A stretch of DNA of 64,000 nt from Luteolibacter sp. SL250. GTDB lineage: Bacteria > Verrucomicrobiota > Verrucomicrobiia > Verrucomicrobiales > Akkermansiaceae. Below the pieces are notes generated by a model that saw only the letters and a list, made by a program, of their open reading frames with translations, did no database searches and was not told where the DNA came from. Positions 50,054-58,738 of this stretch are shown piece by piece; the stretch's first letter is position 1, and each line of letters starts with the position of its first letter. The translations under genes were made by a program, and so were the position numbers. The stretch spans positions 434,001 to 498,000 of the forward strand of contig NZ_CP113054.1 in NCBI RefSeq assembly GCF_026625605.1, given 5' to 3'.

Positions 50054-51556
50054 TCAGAAGGTTCGCTGGGAAAGGAGATCCGCGGGCAGCAGCAACTCGG
50101 CCACCTCCGGCGTGGAGGAGGACAGATCGCGGAAACCGGCTTGGCGGAGCGTTTTCAGGGAAGCCGGGTTGCCGGTTCTCGCCTTGGCGAGAACACCCAT
50201 CGTGGCTCCAGCCAGTTCAGTCAACGCGGCGGAGAGCATTGGCAGCGACAGGCGCTGGCCACGGAACCCGCGGTCCAGGGAGTAGGACAGCAGGTGGCGG
50301 CCATCCTCCATCTTTTCGAACCTCACTTGGCCGATCGGGCCGCGCAAGGGATCCTCGCAGACGAAAAGCAGCGTGTTCTCGGACCCCACCCGGGAGGCGA
50401 ACCAGCGGAGATGGCTTTCCAGCGGGATCTCCGCGGAAGAAAGGGAGCTTGCGCGTGTTTCCGGATCGTTCGCCCAGTTGAAATAGAGCATCGCGTCTTC
50501 CGGCATCGCCCGCCGGAGGAAAAACGGCTGGTCCAGCACGACCGCCGCCGCTCGCCTCGCACCCTGGCCATCCACGGTCACGGGTTTTTCCATTCCGGCA
50601 TCCGCATGGGCGATGAAGCGCTCCAGGGAGGTGACCGCGGTTCCGGACGTGGACCAGTCATCCGGCCAGCCCAGGCAGATGGCGAGGCCACGGCGGCCGA
50701 GCGCCTCCGCCACCGGTTCCTGGTTCGTGGCGATGGTGACGACCGCGGCGGGAAGTTGGTAACGCAGCCACTCGAAGCAGGTGCCGCCCCCGGCGGAGAT
50801 CACGCCGTCCGCCCATGCCAGTTCGGCGGGCATGTCATCGCTCGGCCCGGCGATGTCGAGACGGTGTCTGCTTTCCCGCTTCCGGAGGTCTTCCCGGTGG
50901 GGGTTGCCCGCTCCGATGAGCACGCGGATCTCCAGGGCGGGCGTGGTCGCTGCCTCCAGCAGGTCCAGGACCCTCCCGGTGGCATTGTCCTGGTCCACTC
51001 CGCCGAGCGTGAGGAGGATTTTCCGCAGCGGGGATGCGGGCGCGGGCCTCGCGGGTGGGTTGAGGAATTCCCGGCGCAGCAGGGCGAACCGGGGGCCCGC
51101 CAGGGTGTCCGCGCCGCTGACGGAGGAGATGAACGTGCGGTCCGGAGCGTACAGGTTGTGGTTGAGGACCGCATCCGCATGCCATACCGGGCAATGTCCG
51201 TAGTCATCCACGCACATCAGCTTGTGCCCGGCATCCCGGACCGCCTGTTGGTAGTCCTCCAGAAAATGGTAGCCGTCCGCCACCACCCAGGAGGCGTGGA
51301 GGGTGCGGGCCAATTCCAGCGTGGCGGCCAGGTCCTCCCTGCCGCCAGGTTCGCCTACCACCCGGCGGAAGCCGATGCCCTCCGCCGCGATGCGTTGCTC
51401 CAGTGCCTCGGGACAGGCGGCGCACACGATGGTGGGCCTGCCGCCCAGGTCGATGATCCCCTGCGCCAGCGCGATCATGCGGGTGACGTGGCCGATGCCG
51501 AGGCGGCCCCCGGCATCCGCACGGATCAGGACGGCGGTTTCAGGGGTTCCTTTCAT
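50054..51556 (-). CDS. pseG: PseG hydrolase fused to a GNAT acetyltransferase (PseH-like)
   Basis: The 500-residue protein has an N-terminal PseG domain (about residues 5-330), a GT-B-like UDP-sugar hydrolase with the catalytic His23 in RLGIGHVTR and GGGTCFEWL. It frees the sugar from UDP. The C-terminal part (about 340-490) is a GNAT domain (FFLRRAMPEDAMLYFNWAND, GYS-like acceptor region) equivalent to PseH, which acetylates the 4-amino group. Separate pseH is absent from the cluster, so the fusion probably supplies that step. It overlaps pseF by 17 bp. Confidence 0.88.
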   Translation of the reverse strand: MKGTPETAVLIRADAGGRLGIGHVTRMIALAQGIIDLGGRPTIVCAACPEALEQRIAAEGIGFRRVVGEPGGREDLAATLELARTLHASWVVADGYHFLEDYQQAVRDAGHKLMCVDDYGHCPVWHADAVLNHNLYAPDRTFISSVSGADTLAGPRFALLRREFLNPPARPAPASPLRKILLTLGGVDQDNATGRVLDLLEAATTPALEIRVLIGAGNPHREDLRKRESRHRLDIAGPSDDMPAELAWADGVISAGGGTCFEWLRYQLPAAVVTIATNQEPVAEALGRRGLAICLGWPDDWSTSGTAVTSLERFIAHADAGMEKPVTVDGQGARRAAAVVLDQPFFLRRAMPEDAMLYFNWANDPETRASSLSSAEIPLESHLRWFASRVGSENTLLFVCEDPLRGPIGQVRFEKMEDGRHLLSYSLDRGFRGQRLSLPMLSAALTELAGATMGVLAKARTGNPASLKTLRQAGFRDLSSSTPEVAELLLPADLLSQRTF

Positions 51557-52241
51557 GCAGCAGCGCCTTTGCCATCCATTCGGCACGGGTCCAGTCTTCG
51601 GGCGTGTCGATGTCCTGGACGAGGTGGAGGGGGAGCAGGACTCCCTGGCAGCGGGCGGAGAAAATGCGGTCGTTCTCCAGCCAGGCATTCCGGGTTCCCC
51701 AGTAGAACTGTCCGGCGTCGTGGTAGGCGTGTTCCAGGTCCTGGGACCGGGTCAGCTCATGTTCCGGTTGGAACATGCTTGTCCTTCCGGCGGCATCAAG
51801 CTTCAGCGCGCGCTGGATCGGAAAGCCGAAGGAGGTGAGGGAGAGGGCGAACTCCAGCTCCGGATCCTGGTCGAGTTTCGCGAGGCCTTCCACGAGGAAG
51901 CGCGGATCCAGCAACGGGGCGGTGGCATAGATGCAGCAGACCTTTCCGACCGTCGTTCCTTCCGCCTCCAGCCACTGGATCGCGTGGCGGATCACCGGCA
52001 CGGTGGGGGTGTGGTCGCCGGAGAGTTCCGGTGGCCGTATGAATGGCACTTCCGCTCCAGCCGCGAGGGCGGTTTCCCGGATCCCGGGATCATCGGTCGA
52101 AACCACGATACGGTCGAAAATCCCTGCCCGGAGGGCGGCGTCGATGGACCAGCCGATCATCGGCCGGCCGAGAAACGCTTTGATGTTCTTCCGCGGGATG
52201 CGCTTGCTGCCGCCACGTGCCGGAATGATCGCGATGTTCAT
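51540..52241 (-). CDS. pseF: Pseudaminic acid cytidylyltransferase
   Basis: The 233-residue protein has the CMP-sugar synthetase signature MNIAIIPARGGSKRIPRKNI and conserved downstream segments (VVSTDD, YATAPLL, QFYWG, DIDTPEDW). It activates pseudaminic acid to CMP-pseudaminate for transfer. It is embedded in overlapping pse genes (4 bp with pseC, 17 bp with pseG). Confidence 0.92.
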   Translation of the reverse strand: MNIAIIPARGGSKRIPRKNIKAFLGRPMIGWSIDAALRAGIFDRIVVSTDDPGIRETALAAGAEVPFIRPPELSGDHTPTVPVIRHAIQWLEAEGTTVGKVCCIYATAPLLDPRFLVEGLAKLDQDPELEFALSLTSFGFPIQRALKLDAAGRTSMFQPEHELTRSQDLEHAYHDAGQFYWGTRNAWLENDRIFSARCQGVLLPLHLVQDIDTPEDWTRAEWMAKALLHERNP

Positions 52242-53464
52242 GGCTGTCCGGGGGACAGGTTGCGGACGGCCGTGATGACGCGGGAAACATCGTCATCACC
52301 CAGGGATGGATGCATCGGCAGGCTCAACGCACGGACGTAGAATGCCTCCGCGATCGGACATTTGCCCGGGCCGTAACCGTAGGTCTGGCGGTACCATGGC
52401 TGCAGATGGACCGGGATGTAGAGCACCTGGGTGCCGATGCCCTGTTCCCGCAGGCGGGCCATGGCCTCCGTCCGTGACAGTCCGATGACCGGGAAGTCGA
52501 TCTCGACCGTATAAAGGTGCCAGGAAAGATGCTCCCGGTCCTCTTCCTGCCGCACGCCGGGAGTAGCCAGCCATGGCAGGTCGGAGAAAGCCTCATTGTA
52601 ACGGGCGGTGATGCGGCGGCGCTCCTCCGTGAAACGCGGCAGCTTCGCGAGCTGGCTGCGGCCCAGCGCGCACTGGATGTCGGTGATCCGGTAGTTGTAG
52701 CCCAGGGCGTGCATCTCGTAGGTCCACGGACCTGTCTCGGCCAGCGGGCCGCCGGAGACGCCCAGTCCCTGGAAAAGTGATGCATCACGCTCCACTCCAT
52801 GGGAGCGCAGCAGACGGATGGCGGCGGCAAGCCGGTCATCGCCGGTGGTGATCATGCCTCCTTCACCGGTGGTCATGGTCTTCACCGGATGGAAGGAGAA
52901 CACGGTCATGTCCGCCCACGGGTGGCCGCCGGTCTTCCATTCCTTTCCTTCGTGGACGAAGCCGCCGCCGGTCGCGTGGCTCGCATCCTCGATGACCACC
53001 GCGCCACGGGCCCGTGCGAGCGCCGCGATCCGCGGCATGTCCGCCGGTTGCCCGGCATACGCCACCGGGATGACGGCTTTGACGTCATCGGTCCAGGCGG
53101 CTTCCAGGGCTCCTGCATCCAGGTTCCGGGTCACCGGATCAATGTCGGCGAAATCCGGGACCGCGCCGATGAATGCGGCACAGTTCGCGGAGGAAAGGAA
53201 TGTGTTCGGGGAGGTGATCACCCGGTCGCCCGGCTGGATCTCCGCGGCCAGCAGGCAGAGGTGGAGCGCGGCGGTCGCGTTGTTCACGGCGATCGCGTGC
53301 TTCGCGCCGGTCATCGCCGCGAACTCGCTCTCGAACGCCGTGATTTCCGGTCCGGAGGTCAGGAAATCCGAACGCAGCGCCCGGCTGACCGCGGCGATGT
53401 CCTCCTCGTCGATGGCCTGCCTTCCGTAGGGCAGGAAATCAGGGCTGGAAGTCGGCGCAGACAT
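52238..53464 (-). CDS. pseC: UDP-4-keto sugar aminotransferase
   Basis: The 408-residue protein is a DegT/DnrJ/EryC1 aminotransferase with the PLP lysine in FSFHPVKTMTTGEGGM. Its start, LPYGRQAIDEEDIAAVSRAL, and the RSDFLTSGP motif match PseC, which aminates the 4-keto sugar made by PseB. It overlaps pseB by 26 bp, so translation is coupled. Confidence 0.92.
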   Translation of the reverse strand: MSAPTSSPDFLPYGRQAIDEEDIAAVSRALRSDFLTSGPEITAFESEFAAMTGAKHAIAVNNATAALHLCLLAAEIQPGDRVITSPNTFLSSANCAAFIGAVPDFADIDPVTRNLDAGALEAAWTDDVKAVIPVAYAGQPADMPRIAALARARGAVVIEDASHATGGGFVHEGKEWKTGGHPWADMTVFSFHPVKTMTTGEGGMITTGDDRLAAAIRLLRSHGVERDASLFQGLGVSGGPLAETGPWTYEMHALGYNYRITDIQCALGRSQLAKLPRFTEERRRITARYNEAFSDLPWLATPGVRQEEDREHLSWHLYTVEIDFPVIGLSRTEAMARLREQGIGTQVLYIPVHLQPWYRQTYGYGPGKCPIAEAFYVRALSLPMHPSLGDDDVSRVITAVRNLSPGQP

Positions 53465-54461
53465 GTTTGCGGATCAGGGCGCGCATTTCATCCACGGAAA
53501 GCCACTCGGTGTTCTCTCCGGAATTGTAGCTGAAGTCGGAAGGGACGGCCTCGCCGCCATGATGTGCCGCGTAGCGGGCCATGAGGTCGTCACGCGTCTC
53601 TTGGTAGAGCATCGGCACGATGACGTAGTTTTTTTCCGTCTCCAGGGTGTTGGGCGCGTCGCTGGCGGTGATCATCTCCTCGTGCAGCTTCTCGCCGGGC
53701 CGGATCCCGACGACCGTCTGCGGGACGCCGGGTGCGATGGCTTCCGCCACATCGGTGATGCGGTAGGAAGGGATCTTCGGAATGTAGATCTCCCCGCCCA
53801 TGGAATGTTCCAGCGCGTGCAGCACCAGATCCACGCCGCCATCCAGGGAGATGTTGAAGCGGGTCATCGCAGGATCGGTGATCGGGATCACACCCTTCCT
53901 CCGCTGTTCCATGAAGAACGGGATCACGGAACCACGGGATCCCATCACATTCCCGTAGCGGACCACGGAAAAGCGGATGTCGTGGTGGCCGCGGATGTTG
54001 TTCGCGGCGACGAAAAGCTTGTCGGAGCACAGTTTGGTGGCTCCGTAGAGGTTCACCGGAGCGGCGGCCTTGTCGGTGGAGAGCGCCACCACGTTCTTCA
54101 CCCCGGCGTTGATGCACGCCTCGATCAGGTTCTGGGCGCCGAGGACGTTCGTCTTGATGCACTCGAACGGGTTGTATTCCGCCGTCGGCACCTGCTTGAG
54201 GGCCGCGGCGTGGATGACGACATCTATGCCCTCCAGGGACCGGGCGACACGGTCCGCGTCACGGATGTCGCCGATGAAGTAGCGGATCTGCGGGAACTTG
54301 GTCGGCGGAAACTCCTGCGCCATTTCGAACTGCTTGAGTTCGTCCCGGGAGAAAACCGCGAGACGTTTGATGCCGGGGTAGTCCGACAACAGGCGGGAGA
54401 CGAGACGCTTGCCGAGCGAGCCTGTGCCGCCGGTGATTAGGATGCATTTGCCGTTCAACAT
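53439..54461 (-). CDS. pseB: UDP-N-acetylglucosamine 4,6-dehydratase (inverting)
   Basis: The 340-residue SDR protein has GGTGSLGKRL near its start, the dehydratase segment HAAALKQVPTAEYNPFECIK and RYGNVMGSRGSVIPFF. PseB makes the 4-keto-6-deoxy-L-sugar that starts the pseudaminic acid pathway. The start MLNGKCIL at 54461 fits the family; an upstream extension of 18 codons is unsupported. It is the first gene of the pse operon. Confidence 0.93.
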   Translation of the reverse strand: MLNGKCILITGGTGSLGKRLVSRLLSDYPGIKRLAVFSRDELKQFEMAQEFPPTKFPQIRYFIGDIRDADRVARSLEGIDVVIHAAALKQVPTAEYNPFECIKTNVLGAQNLIEACINAGVKNVVALSTDKAAAPVNLYGATKLCSDKLFVAANNIRGHHDIRFSVVRYGNVMGSRGSVIPFFMEQRRKGVIPITDPAMTRFNISLDGGVDLVLHALEHSMGGEIYIPKIPSYRITDVAEAIAPGVPQTVVGIRPGEKLHEEMITASDAPNTLETEKNYVIVPMLYQETRDDLMARYAAHHGGEAVPSDFSYNSGENTEWLSVDEMRALIRKHVCADFQP

Positions 54462-54524
54462 GGAGATTGCGTGCGGTGGGAAGGTTTGGGCGGAAAAGGA
54501 CCGAAGGGAAGCCAAATGCTCAAA

Positions 54525-55910
54525 TCAATCCGTTGTGATGGAGAAGATCTTGGCGGAATGGAAGTGGACTTTGACCTGTTTGCCGGTAATCCGGCTGATG
54601 ATTTCCACTTTGCGGAGGATTTCCCTGCGGTCCAGCGGGGGGAACTTGTGCTCGCCGGTATCACGCCGGTGGAAGATGGAAAGGAGCAGCCGGGACGAGC
54701 GGGTGAAGCGGCCCAGCGTGTCCCGCAGGCTCTGCAGAAATAGAGTGGGGGGAAGGCCGACCGGGGTGGTGGGCTGGCTCTCGTCCTGGCATTTGGTGAT
54801 GATGCCGGTGATCAGGTCGAATCCGCTGTGGTTTTTGTTCAGGTTGCAGAGGATTTCCTCCAACTGGGCGGCACGGGTTTCGTCCAGCTCCGGCACCACA
54901 CCGGAGGCCTGGATCTCCCGGATGGTGGACGAAACTTCCGGGAGGGTCCGGCAGGTCACCCCTAGCAGGTTCGGGAGGCAGACGTCGAACCGCTCGTCCA
55001 CCTCCGGGTGGAAATTGATGATGGGTTTGCCGACCACCTGGGCTTCGATCGCCGTGGTGCAGCCGCCGTGGACCAGTATGGAGGAGGCCATCAGCCAGGC
55101 ATAGAGGGAGCCTTCGCGGGTCACTGTCACGCGCGGGATGAAACGAAGCAGCGCCTCGTGCCTCCGGATGTCTTCGGAAGGATGGGGGCGGACAACGATC
55201 TGCCGGTCCGGGAACTCGTTGCTCAGGTGGTTGATCAGGTCGATGAAATGGCCCGCCCGCCGGATTTCAAAGCCCTCCTGTTCGATGATGCGGGTGCGGA
55301 AGGCGGTGTTCGCCGGATCCACTTTGTGGGACACCAGCAGCACGTCGATGCCGCGCGCGTTGTTCGCAACCAGATTGGTGTTGATGAGGATGAAATCCCC
55401 GAAACGGGCGTGGAGCCGGTCCGCTTCCGCCCGGTAGAGTTCGCTGAAACGGGGCGACCCCAGTTCCATCCGCGGGTGGCCGGTTGCGATGATGTGGTCC
55501 GCACAGGCGGGATTGAGGGATTTGTAGTAGTCCGCCTGGAATGTCCCCCAAGTGCACACATAGTCGTCCGCATCCATCTTCGCGATGTCCAGCCGGCGGT
55601 GCAGCTCCTCTTTCCAGAAGTCCTTGTCGCCTTCGAAAATGCCGGCTTCTTCGTCCAGTTGGACGATCCGGTGGCCCAGGTCCTTGTATTTCCGGTACTT
55701 CCACGGCCGTTTGCCGCCGATGACGTTCTTCAGGACGAGGATGGCGTTCTTCAGCCTGAGGGTGATCGGGAACAGTTGCTCATGATCCCCGAGAATGATC
55801 TGCCAATCCGGTCTGGCACAGAAGACCGCGAGGATGAGCCGGAAGTCAAATTCACGCACTTTGACTTCCACCGGGAAGAAAACGACATGTTTGCGGCGGA
55901 TCAGAGACAT
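54525..55910 (-). CDS. Surface carbohydrate biosynthesis protein, GT-B-like
   Basis: The 461-residue protein begins MSLIRRKHVVFFPVEVKVRE and matches a family annotated as surface carbohydrate biosynthesis protein, related to capsule and CDP-glycerol-type transferases. Features include IVVRPHPSEDIRRH and the donor-side SILVHGGCTTAIEAQVVGKP. It could transfer CMP-pseudaminate, since it adjoins pseB on the same strand 64 bp upstream, but this is an inference. Confidence 0.75.
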   Translation of the reverse strand: MSLIRRKHVVFFPVEVKVREFDFRLILAVFCARPDWQIILGDHEQLFPITLRLKNAILVLKNVIGGKRPWKYRKYKDLGHRIVQLDEEAGIFEGDKDFWKEELHRRLDIAKMDADDYVCTWGTFQADYYKSLNPACADHIIATGHPRMELGSPRFSELYRAEADRLHARFGDFILINTNLVANNARGIDVLLVSHKVDPANTAFRTRIIEQEGFEIRRAGHFIDLINHLSNEFPDRQIVVRPHPSEDIRRHEALLRFIPRVTVTREGSLYAWLMASSILVHGGCTTAIEAQVVGKPIINFHPEVDERFDVCLPNLLGVTCRTLPEVSSTIREIQASGVVPELDETRAAQLEEILCNLNKNHSGFDLITGIITKCQDESQPTTPVGLPPTLFLQSLRDTLGRFTRSSRLLLSIFHRRDTGEHKFPPLDRREILRKVEIISRITGKQVKVHFHSAKIFSITTD

Positions 55911-56122
55911 TCTCGGGCGGTCAGGATGGGGATGAGGTGGGCGGGAAATGCTCTGGTTCCGTCCGTGGATGCGGGTGGGACGGAGCCGGGGCTGGCCTGC
56001 GTTCGCCTCAGCCCGGCCATGGCAGACGGGCTGCGGATTAAACAGCCGGGGGCAATCGGAGGGAACTAAAATATTTGGAATTGCCGGTGGTTGGGGTGAC
56101 CGGTAGAAAGCGGGGTTCAACA

Positions 56123-57145
56123 ATGACTCCGAAGTCCGATTCCCTTCCCAACGGCGGTTGTACCAATGAATTCCTGTCGCGCCCCGTGCTGGTCTATGGT
56201 CCGCGGAAGGCCGGTACCACGCTGCTGCAGAGCCTTCTGGACGGCGGTCGGGCGATGGTGATGTTGCCGGACGAGCTCAAGCTGAAATACATGTCCCGCC
56301 CGGGTTGGCCGGATGGAAAGTCAGCCGCACGGTGGTATGTGGAGAAGGGGCGCTCCTGTTTCCCTGACCTGTTCAAAGTCGCGGCGGATGACCGGACGGT
56401 GGAGGTCAAGCCGGACACCGGTGTGGCCGGGTTGAGCCGGGCGGAGTTGGAGGAGATCCTGGATCTCCGGGCCTACGCTTCCGGACTGGAGGGGCTCATG
56501 CGTGACGGCACGGCCGGCGTGAGGGAGCTCATCGAAGGGGAGGTGTGCGCCTTTGTCGGAGCCCTCAAGGAGGGGCCGGGGCAGGCGGTCTGCTGGGGTT
56601 CGAAGGAAGTGGGTGGAGATCCGGGGCATGTGACCTCGCTTTTCAGGAAATGCTTCCCGGAAGGCAGGGTCGTCTATCTGGTCAGGCAGCCGGAATTCAT
56701 TTCGCGCAGCATCATCATGGACCGGCGCCGGAAGGGCAAGCGGATGAGTTTCCGCCGTCTGGTCCACGAGTGCAGGGATGCCCAGGAGGTCGTGAACTTC
56801 GGGCTGAGGCATGCCCTCGACGGAGGTCTGGTGGTGTCGTACGAGGCTCTCACCGGGGACACTCCGGCCATCACTGACAAAATCTGCAGTGAGGTGGGCC
56901 TTCCGGCCGATCCCGTCCACTCCGGTCCGACCACGCTCGGACGGGCGGTGGTGGTCGTCACATCCTCCCGCCAGACGACCAAGGTCTTCCGCCAGGAGTC
57001 CGACTGGACGAAGGATCTGACCGCGCGCGAGAAGTTCGCGATCCGGTTTTTCCGCCTGGTGGGGCCGCTCTATTACCGCCTGAAGGGTGGCCGCAAGGTG
57101 CCGTATGAGGAACTGCGTGGCGTTCTCGCCGCCAAAGGATTCTGA
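56123..57145 (+). CDS. Sulfotransferase family protein
   Basis: The 340-residue protein has the PAPS-binding loop VYGPRKAGTTLLQSLLDGGR near residues 24-43 and the 3'-phosphate segment PEFISRSIIMDRRR. Such enzymes move sulfate from PAPS to sugars or lipids. Its place in the glycan region suggests sulfation of the polysaccharide (inference). It is divergent from the carbohydrate biosynthesis gene over 212 bp, in which I see no other signal, and convergent with a methyltransferase gene. Confidence 0.82.
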   Translation: MTPKSDSLPNGGCTNEFLSRPVLVYGPRKAGTTLLQSLLDGGRAMVMLPDELKLKYMSRPGWPDGKSAARWYVEKGRSCFPDLFKVAADDRTVEVKPDTGVAGLSRAELEEILDLRAYASGLEGLMRDGTAGVRELIEGEVCAFVGALKEGPGQAVCWGSKEVGGDPGHVTSLFRKCFPEGRVVYLVRQPEFISRSIIMDRRRKGKRMSFRRLVHECRDAQEVVNFGLRHALDGGLVVSYEALTGDTPAITDKICSEVGLPADPVHSGPTTLGRAVVVVTSSRQTTKVFRQESDWTKDLTAREKFAIRFFRLVGPLYYRLKGGRKVPYEELRGVLAAKGF

Positions 57146-57174
57146 TCCGGGCCGGCTTTGCCGGTGGCGTCAGC

Positions 57175-57816
57175 TCACCGGCTGACCTGCATGATCAGGG
57201 ACCGCGCCCAGAACCCGCCGTAGACGATCTTGCTCTGGCGGAAGCCGTAGGACGCCGCCCAGGTCGCAAGGGATGCGGCGCTTTTCTGCTCGATCTCCTT
57301 CCCGTCTTTCAGGCGGTAGGGGAGCTGCTTGTTCCACTTGATGAGGTTGGCCGTCTCTCCGTTGAAGCGGTTGCGGATGGAGTTGGGGTTGCTCTGGAAG
57401 ATGAGGACCGACTTGGTTTTCAGCCGGTCGAGGATCTCGTTCTTCGTACCCAGATACATGAGGCATTTCGAGAACACCACCACATCGTATTCGTCGAACA
57501 GAAGGTCGGCCACCTGTTGGTTGTCTGGCCACGAATCCACATCCCCTTCGATGACATCAAGCCCCTTCTGGCAGGCCGTTTCCACGGCTGGAGCGGAAAT
57601 CTCGATGCCGCGCCCCTGGCAGCCCTTCGCAATCGCCGCCTTGAGCACCCGTCCGGTGCCGCAAGCCACATCCAGCACCTTGCTGCCTGCGGGAATCGCA
57701 TCCACGAGGCAACGCAGCCGTGAGTTGAGGGACTTCTCCGGGTAGTGCTTCAGGGACAGAAGCCACTCGCGGTAGCCGTCATATGTGTCACCAAACTTGC
57801 TCTCGGGGGCTGCCAT
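57175..57816 (-). CDS. Class I SAM-dependent methyltransferase
   Basis: The 213-residue protein has motif I in KVLDVACGTGRVLKAAIAKG and an acidic residue after strand 2 (GIEIS), then the DVVVFSKCLMYLG strand. The N-terminus (DTYDGYREWLLSLKHYPEKS) looks helical. It may methylate a glycan end or a sugar; the acceptor is unknown. It is convergent with the sulfotransferase gene and divergent from the FkbM gene. Confidence 0.82.
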   Translation of the reverse strand: MAAPESKFGDTYDGYREWLLSLKHYPEKSLNSRLRCLVDAIPAGSKVLDVACGTGRVLKAAIAKGCQGRGIEISAPAVETACQKGLDVIEGDVDSWPDNQQVADLLFDEYDVVVFSKCLMYLGTKNEILDRLKTKSVLIFQSNPNSIRNRFNGETANLIKWNKQLPYRLKDGKEIEQKSAASLATWAASYGFRQSKIVYGGFWARSLIMQVSR

Positions 57817-57871
57817 GGGAATATGTTAGATCGGGAGGTTTCCAGGACGCAAGTGAAACCACCCCATTGGG

Positions 57872-58738
57872 TTGGCGATGGATGCCCTCTCATCGGGATA
57901 TATGCCGGAAGATGGATGGGTGAGGCGGCAGGATGGTCCGCGGCGGTTATGGATCCATATAAATGCCCTGGCGCGGAGAAACGGCTTCCCGTTCGCACGG
58001 GGCTCGGATTGGATCTCCGCGATGAGCTTGCGTGACCTGCCAACGAGAATCGGGATCTGGCCGGAAATCGCGTTCCTTGATGGGGTGAAGGTGCCGATCC
58101 GCGGCTCTGCCCTTTCGCCACGCATGCGCCGCCACCTGATGCGCGGCGGTTACGAGCGGGCGGAACGGAAGTTGCTCGGCCGGTTGATCCGGCCGGGAGA
58201 CCGGGTGATCGAACTGGGGGCATCACTGGGCATCGTGACGTCTTTGCTTGCGAAGAAGGTGGCGCCTGGCGGGAAGGTCGCTGCGATGGAGCCCAACCGC
58301 CGGTTGCACCCTCATTTCGAGCGGCAGTTGTCCCTCAACGGGGTGGAGGCGACCTTGGTTCAGGCACTGGGTTGTCCCATTTGGGACGGTCCCGTGCCGG
58401 AGGAAATCCGTGGCCAGCGTTTCACCGCGGTGGAGAATTCCCTGTCCGGGCGTGCCGCCGGCGCGGAGGGCGATGTCGTTCCCTGGCTCACCCTCCGGGA
58501 AGTCGCGGAACAGGCCGGTCTGCCGGAGCCCACCGCCATCATCGTCGATGTGGAGGGCGGGGAGCAGGTCTGGACGGAACACGCGCCGGGCCTTCCGCCG
58601 TCCGTCCGCACCGTGATCGTGGAGATCCACCCCCATCTGATCGGGGAGGAAAAATCCGGCGGCTGTGTCCAGGCGCTCGTGAACGAAGGGTTCCGGATCG
58701 CGGGGATCAGCGGGACGGTTTTTGGGATGGTTCGTTGA
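57872..58738 (+). CDS. FkbM family methyltransferase
   Basis: The 288-residue protein has motif I in VIELGASLGIVTSLLAKKVA and the FkbM-type end TAIIVDVEGGEQVW followed by EIHPHLI. FkbM enzymes O-methylate sugars and polyketides. The start is uncertain; ATG 57872 is the longest and ATG 58022 (MSLRDLPTRIGI) is possible. Its last 32 bp overlap the end of the convergent glycosyltransferase gene. Confidence 0.8.
   Translation: MAMDALSSGYMPEDGWVRRQDGPRRLWIHINALARRNGFPFARGSDWISAMSLRDLPTRIGIWPEIAFLDGVKVPIRGSALSPRMRRHLMRGGYERAERKLLGRLIRPGDRVIELGASLGIVTSLLAKKVAPGGKVAAMEPNRRLHPHFERQLSLNGVEATLVQALGCPIWDGPVPEEIRGQRFTAVENSLSGRAAGAEGDVVPWLTLREVAEQAGLPEPTAIIVDVEGGEQVWTEHAPGLPPSVRTVIVEIHPHLIGEEKSGGCVQALVNEGFRIAGISGTVFGMVR

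Noticed and set aside
50048..51838. 596-codon open frame on the plus strand across pseG
   Set aside because: It is antisense to PseG-GNAT and its composition is that of a shadow frame.
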